Notes: generated by a model from the sequence alone, not told the origin. DNA of 12,456 nt from Aurantibacter sp042094015 (GCF_042094015.1 NZ_JBELDZ010000068.1:1-12456), one strand, 5' to 3'. Counted from the stretch's first letter, positions 1 to 7,477 are shown. A program made the numbers and translations.

Positions 1-2
1 CA

Positions 3-167
3 GAAGCTATCCGTTTAGCTATTTCTCGTGCAATGTGCGAGTTAAATGACGAAAATAGGGGTTTATTAAAGCCAGAAGGTTTATTAACTAGAGACCCAAG
101 AATGGTTGAACGTAAGAAATTCGGTCAGAAGAAAGCTCGTAAGAAATTTCAATTCTCTAAACGTTAA
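3..167 (+). CDS. rpsI: 30S ribosomal protein S9, C-terminal part (truncated by window edge)
   Basis: The window opens inside a reading frame whose last 54 residues are visible, starting EAIRLAISRAM and ending in the FSKR tail that closes nearly every bacterial S9. S9 binds the 16S rRNA head domain, and its basic C-terminal tail reaches towards the P-site tRNA anticodon stem. The visible part has the RDPRMVERKK segment followed by a lysine/arginine-rich GQKKARKKFQ stretch, as expected for the family. The 5' part, and presumably rplM (L13) before it, lies outside the window. It precedes rpsB by 170 bases with no strong terminator between, which is the usual Bacteroidota order. The identification is secure from the tail; nothing is unusual in the visible part. 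Confidence 0.95.
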   Translation, partial: EAIRLAISRAMCELNDENRGLLKPEGLLTRDPRMVERKKFGQKKARKKFQFSKR

Positions 168-198
168 TATTATTGTTGAATTTATTTTCAACATCACA

Positions 199-220
199 AA
201 AACAAACAAACAAACAAACA
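199..220. repeat. short AAAC tandem tetranucleotide tract
   Basis: Between rpsI and rpsB the tetranucleotide AAAC/CAAA is repeated about five times without interruption, ending at a G at 221. It lies just upstream of the candidate rpsB promoter. Tracts this short usually arise by slippage in AT-rich spacers, and no function is evident. Confidence 0.7.
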
Positions 221-227
221 GTTATTG

Positions 228-259
228 TTGTCCTAGTGTAAAAACAGGATTTAGTTTAG
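228..259 (+). promoter_or_regulatory. candidate rpsB promoter (Bacteroidota type, imperfect)
   Basis: A TTG at 228-230 is followed after 21 bases by TAGTTTAG at 252-259. This fits the Bacteroidota consensus TTG-N17-23-TAnnTTTG except for one base in the -7 box. It would start transcription near 265, leaving a 5' leader of about 70 bases before rpsB. The spacing is right but the -7 box is imperfect, so rpsB may instead rely on transcription from rpsI. Confidence 0.3.
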
Positions 260-263
260 CATC

Positions 264-286
264 TAAATAATTAAGGCGATTATTTA
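264..286 (+). promoter_or_regulatory. inverted repeat in the rpsB leader
   Basis: The arms taaataat (264-271) and attattta (279-286) are perfect 8-base inverted repeats around a 7-base loop, taaggcg. They begin about 52 bases before the rpsB start. The stem is all A/T and therefore weak as RNA. It falls in the leader predicted from the candidate promoter, where S2 leaders in some other bacteria carry autoregulatory structures. Such a role here is only a possibility. Confidence 0.25.
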
Positions 287-337
287 ATTATGACCACTTA
301 ATTATTGCTAATTCAACAGAACGTAAACTATTACAAA

Positions 338-1114
338 ATGGCAGTAGAAGTAAAAAAATTACTTGAAGCAGGTGTACACTTTGGACACCTTACACGTAAG
401 TGGGATCCTAACATGGCTCCTTACGTATATATGGAACGTAACGGAATCCATATTATAAACTTATATAAAACAGCAGCTAAAATGGACGAAGCTGGTGAAG
501 CGTTAGCAAAAATCGCAGCATCAGGTCGTAAAATTTTATTTGTTGCAACAAAAAAGCAAGCAAAAGACATTGTAGCTGAAAAAGCAGCTAGCATCAACAT
601 GCCTTTCATTACAGAAAGATGGCCAGGTGGAATGCTAACAAATTTTATTACTATCAGAAAAGCAATCAAAAAGATGGCTACAATTGATAGAATGAAGAAA
701 GATGGAACATTTTTAACTTTATCTAAAAAAGAACGTTTACAAGTTGATCGTTTAAGAGCAAAGTTAGAAAAGAATTTAGGTTCTATTACTGATATGACTC
801 GTCTTCCTGCAGCTTTATTTGTTGTAGACATTAAACGTGAACATATCGCGATTAAAGAAGCTCAAAAATTAAACATTCCAATATTTGCAATGGTTGATAC
901 TAATTCTGATCCACGTCAGGTAGATTACGTTATCCCAGCAAATGATGATGCTTCTAAATCAATTGATATGGTTTTGACTCACGTTACAGATGCTATAACT
1001 AATGGCTTAAACGAACGTAAGGCAGACAAAGCAGCTAAAGATGCAGCTAAAGTGAAAGCAGATGCTAAGCCTAAAGCAGCAGCTAAAGTAGAAGCGGCTA
1101 AAGAAGAAGAATAA
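338..1114 (+). CDS. rpsB: 30S ribosomal protein S2
   Basis: This encodes a 258-residue S2, the small-subunit protein that joins late on the solvent side between head and body and helps recruit S1 where present. Family hallmarks are visible: GVHFGHLTRKWDPNM at residues 12-26, ERWPGGMLTNF at 93-103, and LPAALFVVDIKREHIAIKEA at 156-175 followed by NIPIFAMVDTNSDP at 179-192. The ATG at 338 gives the standard MAVEVKKLLEAGVHFGH start. The frame is open further upstream to a TTG at 305, but those residues match nothing in S2. From about residue 226 there is an Ala/Lys-rich tail ending in EEE, beyond the conserved core; such tails are common in Bacteroidota S2. At DNA level the tail has three copies of gcagctaaag (1031, 1043 and 1079). 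tsf follows after a hairpin. Confidence 0.97.
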   Translation: MAVEVKKLLEAGVHFGHLTRKWDPNMAPYVYMERNGIHIINLYKTAAKMDEAGEALAKIAASGRKILFVATKKQAKDIVAEKAASINMPFITERWPGGMLTNFITIRKAIKKMATIDRMKKDGTFLTLSKKERLQVDRLRAKLEKNLGSITDMTRLPAALFVVDIKREHIAIKEAQKLNIPIFAMVDTNSDPRQVDYVIPANDDASKSIDMVLTHVTDAITNGLNERKADKAAKDAAKVKADAKPKAAAKVEAAKEEE

Positions 1115-1135
1115 TCATTATTTCAAAATACTAAT

Positions 1136-1184
1136 AAGTCGTTTAATCTTTTTCTATTATAGAAACATTTTAAACGACTTTTTT
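1136..1184 (+). terminator. nested hairpin with U-tract between rpsB and tsf
   Basis: Perfect 11-base arms aagtcgtttaa (1136-1146) and ttaaacgactt (1170-1180) are followed directly by TTTT, giving a run of six T. Inside the loop a second perfect stem, tttcta (1151-1156) and tagaaa (1160-1165), closes a 3-base loop. The shape is that of an intrinsic terminator with an extended two-part stem. The outer stem has only three G-C pairs, so it may terminate only part of the transcripts and act as an attenuator between rpsB and tsf. Confidence 0.7.
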
Positions 1185-1198
1185 AAATTATCACAGAT

Positions 1199-2158
1199 AT
1201 GAGTACAGTTAAAATTTCAGCAGCAGAAGTTAACAAATTAAGAAAAGCTACTGGTGCAGGTATGATGGATTGCAAGAAAGCTTTAGTTGAAGCTGAAGGT
1301 GATTTCGATAAAGCAATTGATGTTTTACGTAAAAAAGGTCAAAAAGTGGCAGAAAAAAGAGCTGATAGAGATTCTTCTGAAGGTGCTGCTGTAACTAAAA
1401 TAAACGCAGATAACACTTCAGGTGTAGCAATTGTTTTAGGTTGTGAAACTGATTTTGTTGGAAAGAATGAATCATTCTTAGTACTAGCTAACCAATTTGC
1501 AGATATTGCAATAAACTTTGATAACAAAGAAGATTTCTTAGCTGCAGACTTTGGAGGAATGACCGTAGCTCAGAAATTAGTTGAGCAAACTGGAGTTGTT
1601 GGAGAAAAATTAGAAATCACAGCTTTTGAAAAATTAAATGCCGATTATGTTGGTACTTATGTACACATAAATAAAATTGGTGCTTTAGTTGGATTAAACA
1701 ATAAATCTGAAACTGTTGCTAAAGATGTAGCTATGCAAGTAGCTTCTATGGGAGCAACTTCATTATCTTATAAAGATTTTGATCCAGCATACGTAGCATC
1801 AGAAACTGAAGCTAGAATTGCAGTTATAGAAAAAGAGAATATAGAATTAGGTCGATTAGGTAAAACATTAAAAAATGTACCTCAGTATATATCTATGGCT
1901 CAGTTAACTCCAGAAGTTATGGCTAAAGCAGAAGAAGCTGCGAAAGCTCAATTAGCTGCTGAAGGTAAGCCAGAAAAAATATGGGGTAATATATTACCTG
2001 GTAAAATGGATCGTTTTGTTTCTGATAATACAACTTTAGATCAAGAACAATGTTTATTAGATCAAAAATTCATTAAAGACGAGAAGCAAACTGTTGCTAA
2101 ATATGTAGCATCTCAAAACATAGAAGTAACAGCATTTAAACGCGTTTCTTTAGGTTAA
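1199..2158 (+). CDS. tsf: elongation factor Ts
   Basis: This 319-residue protein is EF-Ts, the guanine-nucleotide exchange factor that releases GDP from EF-Tu. The N-terminal UBA-like domain has the signature LRKATGAGMMDCKKAL at residues 14-29. The EF-Tu-contacting TDFVGKN motif, family form TDFVAKN, is at 84-90. The core ends in a GKMDRF segment and a C-terminal module rich in Asp/Glu and Gln at about 260-319. It is longer than E. coli EF-Ts (283 residues). Part of the excess lies around residues 218-250 (GRLGKTLKNVPQYISMAQLTP and after), a region usually longer in Bacteroidota. The ATG at 1199 gives the expected MSTVKISAAEVNKLR start. The start is 14 bases after the U-tract of the preceding hairpin, which leaves no room for a separate promoter in between. 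Confidence 0.97.
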   Translation: MSTVKISAAEVNKLRKATGAGMMDCKKALVEAEGDFDKAIDVLRKKGQKVAEKRADRDSSEGAAVTKINADNTSGVAIVLGCETDFVGKNESFLVLANQFADIAINFDNKEDFLAADFGGMTVAQKLVEQTGVVGEKLEITAFEKLNADYVGTYVHINKIGALVGLNNKSETVAKDVAMQVASMGATSLSYKDFDPAYVASETEARIAVIEKENIELGRLGKTLKNVPQYISMAQLTPEVMAKAEEAAKAQLAAEGKPEKIWGNILPGKMDRFVSDNTTLDQEQCLLDQKFIKDEKQTVAKYVASQNIEVTAFKRVSLG

Positions 2159-2203
2159 TTTATGATTAACTAAAATGATAATACTTTTTAAGAAGTTTAT
2201 TAT

Positions 2204-2237
2204 AAAAACCACTACTCTTTTCGAGTAGTGGTTTTTT
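2204..2237 (+). terminator. intrinsic terminator after tsf
   Basis: Perfect 14-base arms aaaaaccactactc (2204-2217) and gagtagtggttttt (2223-2236) enclose the loop ttttc. The right arm runs into a stretch of six T (2232-2237). This is a strong Rho-independent terminator 46 bases after the tsf stop, and it separates tsf from pyrH. Confidence 0.92.
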
Positions 2238-2286
2238 CATTTTAAAAGTTAGCAGTTTTAATAAATTCAAATATTAAAAATTTATG

Positions 2287-2294
2287 TAATTTTG
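2287..2294 (+). promoter_or_regulatory. pyrH promoter, -7 element TAATTTTG
   Basis: TAATTTTG, followed by C, exactly matches the Bacteroidota -7 consensus TAnnTTTG and lies 20 bases before the pyrH start, downstream of the tsf terminator. No TTG is seen at the right distance for a -33 element, so the upstream half is weak. Transcription would start near 2301, giving a short leader. Confidence 0.5.
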
Positions 2295-2314
2295 CATTAC
2301 AACAAACCTCAAAG

Positions 2315-3022
2315 ATGAAATACAAAAGAATACTTTTAAAATTATCTGGTGAAGCTTTAATGGGTAATCGCCAATACGGAATAGACCCGGAACGTCTAGC
2401 AGAATATGCTAATGATATTAAAACTATTACAGACAAAGGTGTTGAGGTAGCCATAGTAATAGGTGGAGGAAATATTTTTAGAGGTGTTGCAGGAGCTAGT
2501 AATGGTATGGATCGTGTTCAAGGAGATCATATGGGAATGCTAGCAACGGTTATAAATGGATTAGCATTACAAAGTGCCTTAGAAGACGCTGGTATTCCAA
2601 CACGTTTACAAACTGCTATTAAAATTAACGAAGTTGCCGAACCGTTTATAAGACGTAAAGCAATGAATCACCTAAAAAAGGGACGCGTTGTAATTTTTGG
2701 TGGTGGAACAGGAAATCCATACTTTACAACAGACTCTGCAGCAGTATTAAGAGCTATAGAAATAGAAGCAGATGTTATTTTAAAAGGAACCAGAGTTGAT
2801 GGTATTTACAATGTAGACCCAGAAAAAGATGATTCTGCAATTAAATTTGACCATATTACATTTGATGATGTCTTACGAAAGGGCTTAAAAGTAATGGATA
2901 CAACAGCTTTTACTTTAAGTCAAGAAAACAAATTACCAATTATTGTTTTTGATATGAATAAACTTGGAAATCTATTAAAAGTAGTCTCTGGAGAAGCCAT
3001 TGGAACAGAAGTTAATTTCTAA
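2315..3022 (+). CDS. pyrH: UMP kinase (uridylate kinase)
   Basis: This 235-residue enzyme phosphorylates UMP to UDP with ATP, a cytoplasmic step of pyrimidine nucleotide synthesis, and acts as a hexamer in bacteria. It belongs to the amino-acid-kinase fold. Visible motifs are KLSGEAL at residues 9-15 (phosphate binding), GGGNIFRG at 50-57 and GDHMGMLAT at 70-78 (UMP site and allosteric region). GGTGNPYFTTDSAA follows at 129-142, with GTRVDGIYNVDP at 158-169 and the MDTTAF segment at 194-199. Length and motifs match the family throughout, with no truncation. Position between tsf and frr is the classic bacterial order, but here pyrH follows a strong terminator and has its own promoter element, so it need not be co-transcribed with tsf. 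Confidence 0.97.
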   Translation: MKYKRILLKLSGEALMGNRQYGIDPERLAEYANDIKTITDKGVEVAIVIGGGNIFRGVAGASNGMDRVQGDHMGMLATVINGLALQSALEDAGIPTRLQTAIKINEVAEPFIRRKAMNHLKKGRVVIFGGGTGNPYFTTDSAAVLRAIEIEADVILKGTRVDGIYNVDPEKDDSAIKFDHITFDDVLRKGLKVMDTTAFTLSQENKLPIIVFDMNKLGNLLKVVSGEAIGTEVNF

Positions 3023-3076
3023 ATAAAAGATTGGCGCAATTTTTGAACTTTTCTATAAAAATATTAAACATTTAAG

Positions 3077-3634
3077 ATGAACGAAAATATTACATTTATA
3101 CTAGAAAGTACTGAGGAAGCAATGTCTAACGCAGTAAAACATTTAGAAAAAGAATTTGTTAACATTAGAGCAGGAAAAGCAAGTCCGTCTATGCTAGGAA
3201 GTGTTATGGTAGATTATTATGGTGCTCTAACACCTTTAGCTCAAATTGCTAATGTGAACACGCCAGACGGAAGAACTATTACTGTTCAACCTTGGGAAAA
3301 AAATATGATGCAACCAGTTGAAAAAGCTATTATGGTTGCCAATCTTGGATTTAACCCAATGAATAATGGTGATTTAATTATTATTAGCGTTCCTCCTTTA
3401 ACTGAAGAGCGAAGACGTGATTTAGCTAAACAAGCAAAAGCTGCAGCAGAACACGCAAAAGTTGGTATTAGAAATGCGAGAAAAGACGCTAATAATGATA
3501 TTAAAAAAACAGAAGACGTTTCTGAAGATGAACAAAAAAGTGTCGAAGCTGATGTACAAACATTAACAGATAAATTTGTTAAAAAAACAGAAGATATCCT
3601 TGCCTCCAAAGAAAAGGAAATTATGACTGTTTAA
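3077..3634 (+). CDS. frr: ribosome recycling factor
   Basis: This 185-residue protein is RRF, which with EF-G splits post-termination ribosomes into subunits. Length is standard. Domain I, a three-helix bundle, is formed by the N-terminal helix and by residues from about 106 to the end. It includes the signature PPLTEERRRDLAKQAK (106-121) and VGIRNARKDAN (129-139), with the conserved arginine at 132. Domain II, the small beta domain, covers about 31-105 and has the RAGKASPSML and VDYYGALTPLAQIANVNTPDGRTITVQPW stretches. The first residues (MNENITFILEST) are slightly longer than the usual start, but the ATG at 3077 is the only reasonable one. The 54-base gap from pyrH has no terminator, so frr is probably co-transcribed with pyrH. 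A terminator follows. Confidence 0.97.
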   Translation: MNENITFILESTEEAMSNAVKHLEKEFVNIRAGKASPSMLGSVMVDYYGALTPLAQIANVNTPDGRTITVQPWEKNMMQPVEKAIMVANLGFNPMNNGDLIIISVPPLTEERRRDLAKQAKAAAEHAKVGIRNARKDANNDIKKTEDVSEDEQKSVEADVQTLTDKFVKKTEDILASKEKEIMTV

Positions 3635-3639
3635 TTTAC

Positions 3640-3667
3640 AAAAGCGACAATCTTGTCGCTTTTTTTT
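3640..3667 (+). terminator. intrinsic terminator after frr
   Basis: Arms aaaagcgaca (3640-3649) and tgtcgctttt (3654-3663) form a perfect hairpin with a 4-base loop. The T-run continues to 3667. It lies immediately after the frr stop and closes the translation block. Confidence 0.9.
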
Positions 3668-3719
3668 ACAACAAAACTAACGTAGTAAATAAAAATTATT
3701 TATAACAATTTTTAAACTA

Positions 3720-4976
3720 ATGCGCATTAAAATCATTTACTTTATTATTTTTTTGATTAGTGCTATAACTTTAGCTCAAGATGATGGTAGTATAAAAAAT
3801 GATTCTATAAAACGTACTATGTTTATTAAGCAGTTGGGGCAAGGGTTTTTACCTTCCAAACTATTTAATTTAGATTTAAAATATTTAGTTAAATACAACC
3901 AATATGAAGGTTTTAGAACTGGCTTAGGAGGAGAAACAAACGAAACTTTATCGGATAAATTTAGAGTAAATGGCTATACCGTATATGGTTTTGTAGACAA
4001 AGAATTTAAATACAGTATTGGTGGTGGTTTTAGAGTAAATAAAAGCCATAATACTTGGATTAATTATTCTTATACAGACGATTTAACTGAGACCGGAAGC
4101 ACCAAGTTTATTTTAGATAAACGGCTTTTTACTTTTTTTGAGCCCAGATTATTAAATATTGATTTATTTCATAAACATCAAACAAATCGTATCTCTATAG
4201 AACATGAAATTGATAAAAAACTATATACAGAAGTAGAATTTTCTATTAGTAACATAGACCCAACTTACGGGTACTCTTTTAGGTTAGAAAATAATGCTTT
4301 CGATGTTTTTGAAACTACCAAAGCTAAAATAGCTTTACAATGGAATCCGTTTTCTGAAATAAATTCAGAAAAAAACACTGTAACTAAAAACGGTTACCCT
4401 CAATTTACATTTCAATACACTAAAAGTTTTAAAAATATTTTAGGTGCTGATTTCAATTTTTCAAAACTAGATTTCAGAACTATTCACAAAATCAAATATA
4501 AAAGCGAAAATGCTTTCTCTTTAATTACACTCACCGCTGGTTTAGCAAATGGAGATACTCCATTAACAGATTTATATCATGCTTACCCAAATAACATTAG
4601 AAAAGAAACCGTATTACAACGTTTTACCGTAGCCGGAATCAACAGTTTCGAAACAATGTATTTTAACGAGTTTTTCTCAGATAAATTCACTACAATTATT
4701 GCTAAACATTATTTTAAACCATTTCGTATTGCTAGATTATTTAATCCACAATTAGTATTGATTAATAGATTGGCTATTGGCAACATAAGTAATCAAGAAA
4801 GACATGATGGTGTAGCATTTAACTCATTAGAAAAAGGATACACAGAAGCAGGTATAGAACTTAACAAACTATTCTTTGGTTTTGGTCTTAGTACGACTTA
4901 TAGATATGGCGCTTATCACTTACCAAACGAAGAAGATAATATTGCAATTAAATTCACTTTTAATATTACATTATAA
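3720..4976 (+). CDS. exported outer-membrane beta-barrel protein, DUF5686-like C-terminal barrel
   Basis: A 418-residue protein begins with a clear Sec signal peptide (MRIKIIYFIIFLISAITLA, cleavage predicted after Ala19). The mature chain has no further membrane helix but many alternating aromatic/polar stretches ending in aromatic residues, as in beta-barrels. The text KYNQYEGFRTGLGG (59-71), the ETMYFNEFFSDKF segment (311-323) and GYTEAGIELNKLFFGFGLSTTYRYGAYHLP (373-402) resemble the C-terminal barrel of DUF5686 proteins of Bacteroidota. The carboxypeptidase-regulatory-like domain that usually precedes it in that family is absent. The C-terminus (AIKFTFNITL) looks like a terminal barrel strand. 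It sits alone between the frr terminator and the transporter gene. Its substrate or partner is unknown; the family assignment is from memory of motifs, not a search. Confidence 0.7.
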   Translation: MRIKIIYFIIFLISAITLAQDDGSIKNDSIKRTMFIKQLGQGFLPSKLFNLDLKYLVKYNQYEGFRTGLGGETNETLSDKFRVNGYTVYGFVDKEFKYSIGGGFRVNKSHNTWINYSYTDDLTETGSTKFILDKRLFTFFEPRLLNIDLFHKHQTNRISIEHEIDKKLYTEVEFSISNIDPTYGYSFRLENNAFDVFETTKAKIALQWNPFSEINSEKNTVTKNGYPQFTFQYTKSFKNILGADFNFSKLDFRTIHKIKYKSENAFSLITLTAGLANGDTPLTDLYHAYPNNIRKETVLQRFTVAGINSFETMYFNEFFSDKFTTIIAKHYFKPFRIARLFNPQLVLINRLAIGNISNQERHDGVAFNSLEKGYTEAGIELNKLFFGFGLSTTYRYGAYHLPNEEDNIAIKFTFNITL

Positions 4977-5013
4977 TCTCACTATTTTAAGAGAATTATA
5001 AAGCCAATTTGCC

Positions 5014-5021
5014 TACCTTTG
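5014..5021 (+). promoter_or_regulatory. promoter -7 element TACCTTTG before the RND gene
   Basis: TACCTTTG followed by C is a perfect TAnnTTTG(C) match, 18 bases before the transporter start codon. A consensus TTG is not present at the expected -33 distance. Transcription would begin about 12 bases before the ATG, so the leader would be very short. It probably drives both the transporter and asnS. Confidence 0.55.
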
Positions 5022-5039
5022 CGCTGTTTTTAAAGCAAT

Positions 5040-7451
5040 ATGTTAAAATTATTTTCTAAAAATTTCTGGGATGTGCTAGCAAGACTCATCCTAAGAAACA
5101 AAATTGTTATCTTACTAGGTGTTATAATTATAACTACCCTACTAAGTACGCAATGGAAACACTTAAAATTCACTCACACAGAAGCCAATTTACTTCCTGA
5201 TGACCATGAAGTAAATTTAACTTACAATAATTTTTTAAAAATATTTGGAGAAGAAGGCAATCTTATAATTCTTGGTGTAAAAGATAACAACCTGTTTACT
5301 GTTGAGACTTTAAACGCTTGGAATAAACTAGCAAATGATTTTAAAACTAATCCTAATGTAGAATCCGTTGTCTCTATAAAAGACTTAAAAAAACTTATTA
5401 AAGACAATACTAATCAACAATTCAAACTAGAGTCTTTTATAACAGATAGTGTTTCAACTAAAGAAGAATTATCTATTTTAAAATCTGATTTATTTGAAAA
5501 ATATCCGTTTTACGACAATTTTTTATTCAACAATTCGGAAGTTAAAACTATCCGTTCTGCCATATACTTGAAAAAAGACATTGTTAATACTCCTGCAAGA
5601 AAAGACTTTGTTACAGATATTGTAATTCCAAAAATTCAAGCATTTGAAAAGAAACACAACATTAATGTTCGTGTCTCTGGAATGCCATACATTAGAACAT
5701 TAAACGCAAAAAATATTGTAGACGAGATTGGTTTATTTGTTGTTGCAGCACTATTTGTAACCTCGCTTATATTCTTTATCTTTTTTAGATCATTTCGTGC
5801 AACACTCATCTCTTTAATTGTTGTCTGTATTGGTGTTATGTGGACTGTTGGGATCCTTGGATTTCTTAATTATGAAATCACTGTACTTACAGCTTTAATT
5901 CCACCATTAATTATTGTTATAGGAATTCCAAATTGCATTTTCCTTATTAACAAATATCAACATGAAGTTAAACTTCATGGAAACAAAGTAAAATCTTTAC
6001 AGCGTGTTATTACCAAAGTAGGAAATGCTACTTTAATGACTAATGTTACAACTGCTTCTGGTTTTGCTACTTTTATTATTACAGAAAGCACCTTATTAAA
6101 AGAATTTGGAGTTGTTGCCTCTCTAAGTATTATTGCTATTTTCCTGTTATGCTTGCTTATAATACCTATACTTTATACCTTTTTACCTTATCCTAAAGAA
6201 CGTCATTTAGAACATTTAAATAAAAAATGGATTGAAGGATTTGTAGATTGGATGGAGAATATGGTCCGCCATAAACGTATTACAATTTATTCTGTTTCTG
6301 TAGCATTATTAGTAGTTTGTATTATTGGAATATATCAAATTAAGGTTTCAGGAAGCTTAATTGAAGATATGCCAAAAAAGACAGAATTTTTTGAGGACAT
6401 ACGCTTTTTCGAGGAAGAATTTAATGGTATTATGCCATTAGAGATAATGATAGATACCAAACGTAAAAAAGGTGTTTTAAAATTAGCCAATTTAAAACGC
6501 ATGAATGAACTAGAGGAAACTATTAACGATATCCCAGAACTCTCCAAACCTATTTCTGTTGTTAGCCTAGTAAAATATGCTAAACAAGCTTATTATAATG
6601 GAAACCCAAAATATTATCAATTACCAACTAGTCAAGAGAATAGTTTTATTTTATCTTATGTAAAAAACTCCGGTAATACAGATGTTAATCTACTTAGTAA
6701 TTTTGTAGACAGTACAGGTCAATATGCTAGAATCACAACATTTATGAAAGATGTTGGAACAGATAAAATGGTTGGTATTGAATCTGAAATTCAAAAGAAA
6801 ATAGATAAATTATTCCCAGAAGAACGCTTTGAAGTTATCTTAACTGGAAAAGCTTTAGTATTTCAAAAAGGAACAACGTACTTAGTAAAAAACTTAGCAT
6901 TATCGTTAACACTAGCTATTTTTCTTATCTCTTTATTTATGGCATTTATGTTTCGTTCGTTTAGAATGATAATTGTGTCTTTAATACCAAATCTATTACC
7001 ATTAGTTGTTACTGCTGGATTAATGGGATATATAGGCGTTCCTATAAAACCATCAACAATATTAGTTTTTAGCATTGCTTTTGGAATTTCAGTAGATGAT
7101 ACTATTCATTTTTTAGCAAAATACAGGCAAGAATTACAAGCCAATAATTGGAAGATTAAAAAATCTGTTTATGCTGCCTTAAGAGAAACTGGCGTAAGTA
7201 TGTTCTACACTTCTATTGTTTTATTCTTTGGATTCTCAGTATTTACAATTTCAAACTTTGGAGGAACTGTAGCTTTAGGAGCTTTAGTTTCTGTAACTTT
7301 ATTGTTTGCAATGCTTTCAAATTTATTATTATTACCATCTTTATTGTTGTCCTTAGAAAGAAGTATTGCCAATAAAAAAGTCTTGAAAAAACCATCAATA
7401 AATATTATTCCAAGTGAAAATGAAGACGATATAGAAGATCAAGTATCGTAA
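5040..7451 (+). CDS. RND superfamily (MMPL/patched-like) inner-membrane transporter
   Basis: An 803-residue duplicated membrane protein. Each half has one helix (about 21-37 and 413-432), a large extracytoplasmic loop (38-225 and 433-612) and a block of five helices (226-383 and 616-772). This is the layout of the MMPL/HAE3-type RND family, which moves lipids or hydrophobic molecules using proton flow. The second block has the expected GISVDDTIHFLAKYRQE (682-698) with two aspartates in the middle helix. The matching site of the first block reads GIPNCIFLINKYQHE (295-309) and has no acidic residue. The first loop begins with the typical EANLLPDDHEV segment. No periplasmic adaptor or TolC-like gene is adjacent. 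A barrel gene lies upstream and asnS follows after 26 bases. The acidic cytoplasmic tail is ENEDDIEDQ. The substrate is unknown. Confidence 0.85.
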   Translation: MLKLFSKNFWDVLARLILRNKIVILLGVIIITTLLSTQWKHLKFTHTEANLLPDDHEVNLTYNNFLKIFGEEGNLIILGVKDNNLFTVETLNAWNKLANDFKTNPNVESVVSIKDLKKLIKDNTNQQFKLESFITDSVSTKEELSILKSDLFEKYPFYDNFLFNNSEVKTIRSAIYLKKDIVNTPARKDFVTDIVIPKIQAFEKKHNINVRVSGMPYIRTLNAKNIVDEIGLFVVAALFVTSLIFFIFFRSFRATLISLIVVCIGVMWTVGILGFLNYEITVLTALIPPLIIVIGIPNCIFLINKYQHEVKLHGNKVKSLQRVITKVGNATLMTNVTTASGFATFIITESTLLKEFGVVASLSIIAIFLLCLLIIPILYTFLPYPKERHLEHLNKKWIEGFVDWMENMVRHKRITIYSVSVALLVVCIIGIYQIKVSGSLIEDMPKKTEFFEDIRFFEEEFNGIMPLEIMIDTKRKKGVLKLANLKRMNELEETINDIPELSKPISVVSLVKYAKQAYYNGNPKYYQLPTSQENSFILSYVKNSGNTDVNLLSNFVDSTGQYARITTFMKDVGTDKMVGIESEIQKKIDKLFPEERFEVILTGKALVFQKGTTYLVKNLALSLTLAIFLISLFMAFMFRSFRMIIVSLIPNLLPLVVTAGLMGYIGVPIKPSTILVFSIAFGISVDDTIHFLAKYRQELQANNWKIKKSVYAALRETGVSMFYTSIVLFFGFSVFTISNFGGTVALGALVSVTLLFAMLSNLLLLPSLLLSLERSIANKKVLKKPSINIIPSENEDDIEDQVS

Positions 7452-7477
7452 GTAATTCACTCGTAAAACATAAAAAT

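Noticed and set aside
174..193. Hairpin after rpsI as a terminator.
   Set aside because: The 7-bp stem is AT-rich and is followed by atcacaaaaa rather than a T-run, so it lacks the shape of an intrinsic terminator.
199..220. The AAAC tract as a phase-variation switch.
   Set aside because: It has only about five units, lies outside any coding frame, and precedes an essential ribosomal gene.
305..337. An 11-codon upstream extension of rpsB beginning at TTG.
   Set aside because: The extra residues resemble nothing in S2, and the ATG at 338 gives the standard MAVEVKKLLEAGVHFGH start.
421..831. A 136-codon open frame on the minus strand inside rpsB.
   Set aside because: It is antisense to a conserved ribosomal protein gene and its product shows no family features; it follows from the codon use of rpsB. 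Similar minus-strand frames inside tsf, frr, the transporter and asnS were dropped for the same reason.
1031..1088. Three copies of gcagctaaag as a DNA repeat element.
   Set aside because: They are in frame and encode the Ala-Ala-Lys units of the S2 tail, so they reflect protein composition.
3686..3702. Inverted repeat taaataa/ttattta upstream of the barrel gene as an operator.
   Set aside because: It is entirely A/T, short, and such repeats are expected by chance in these AT-rich spacers.
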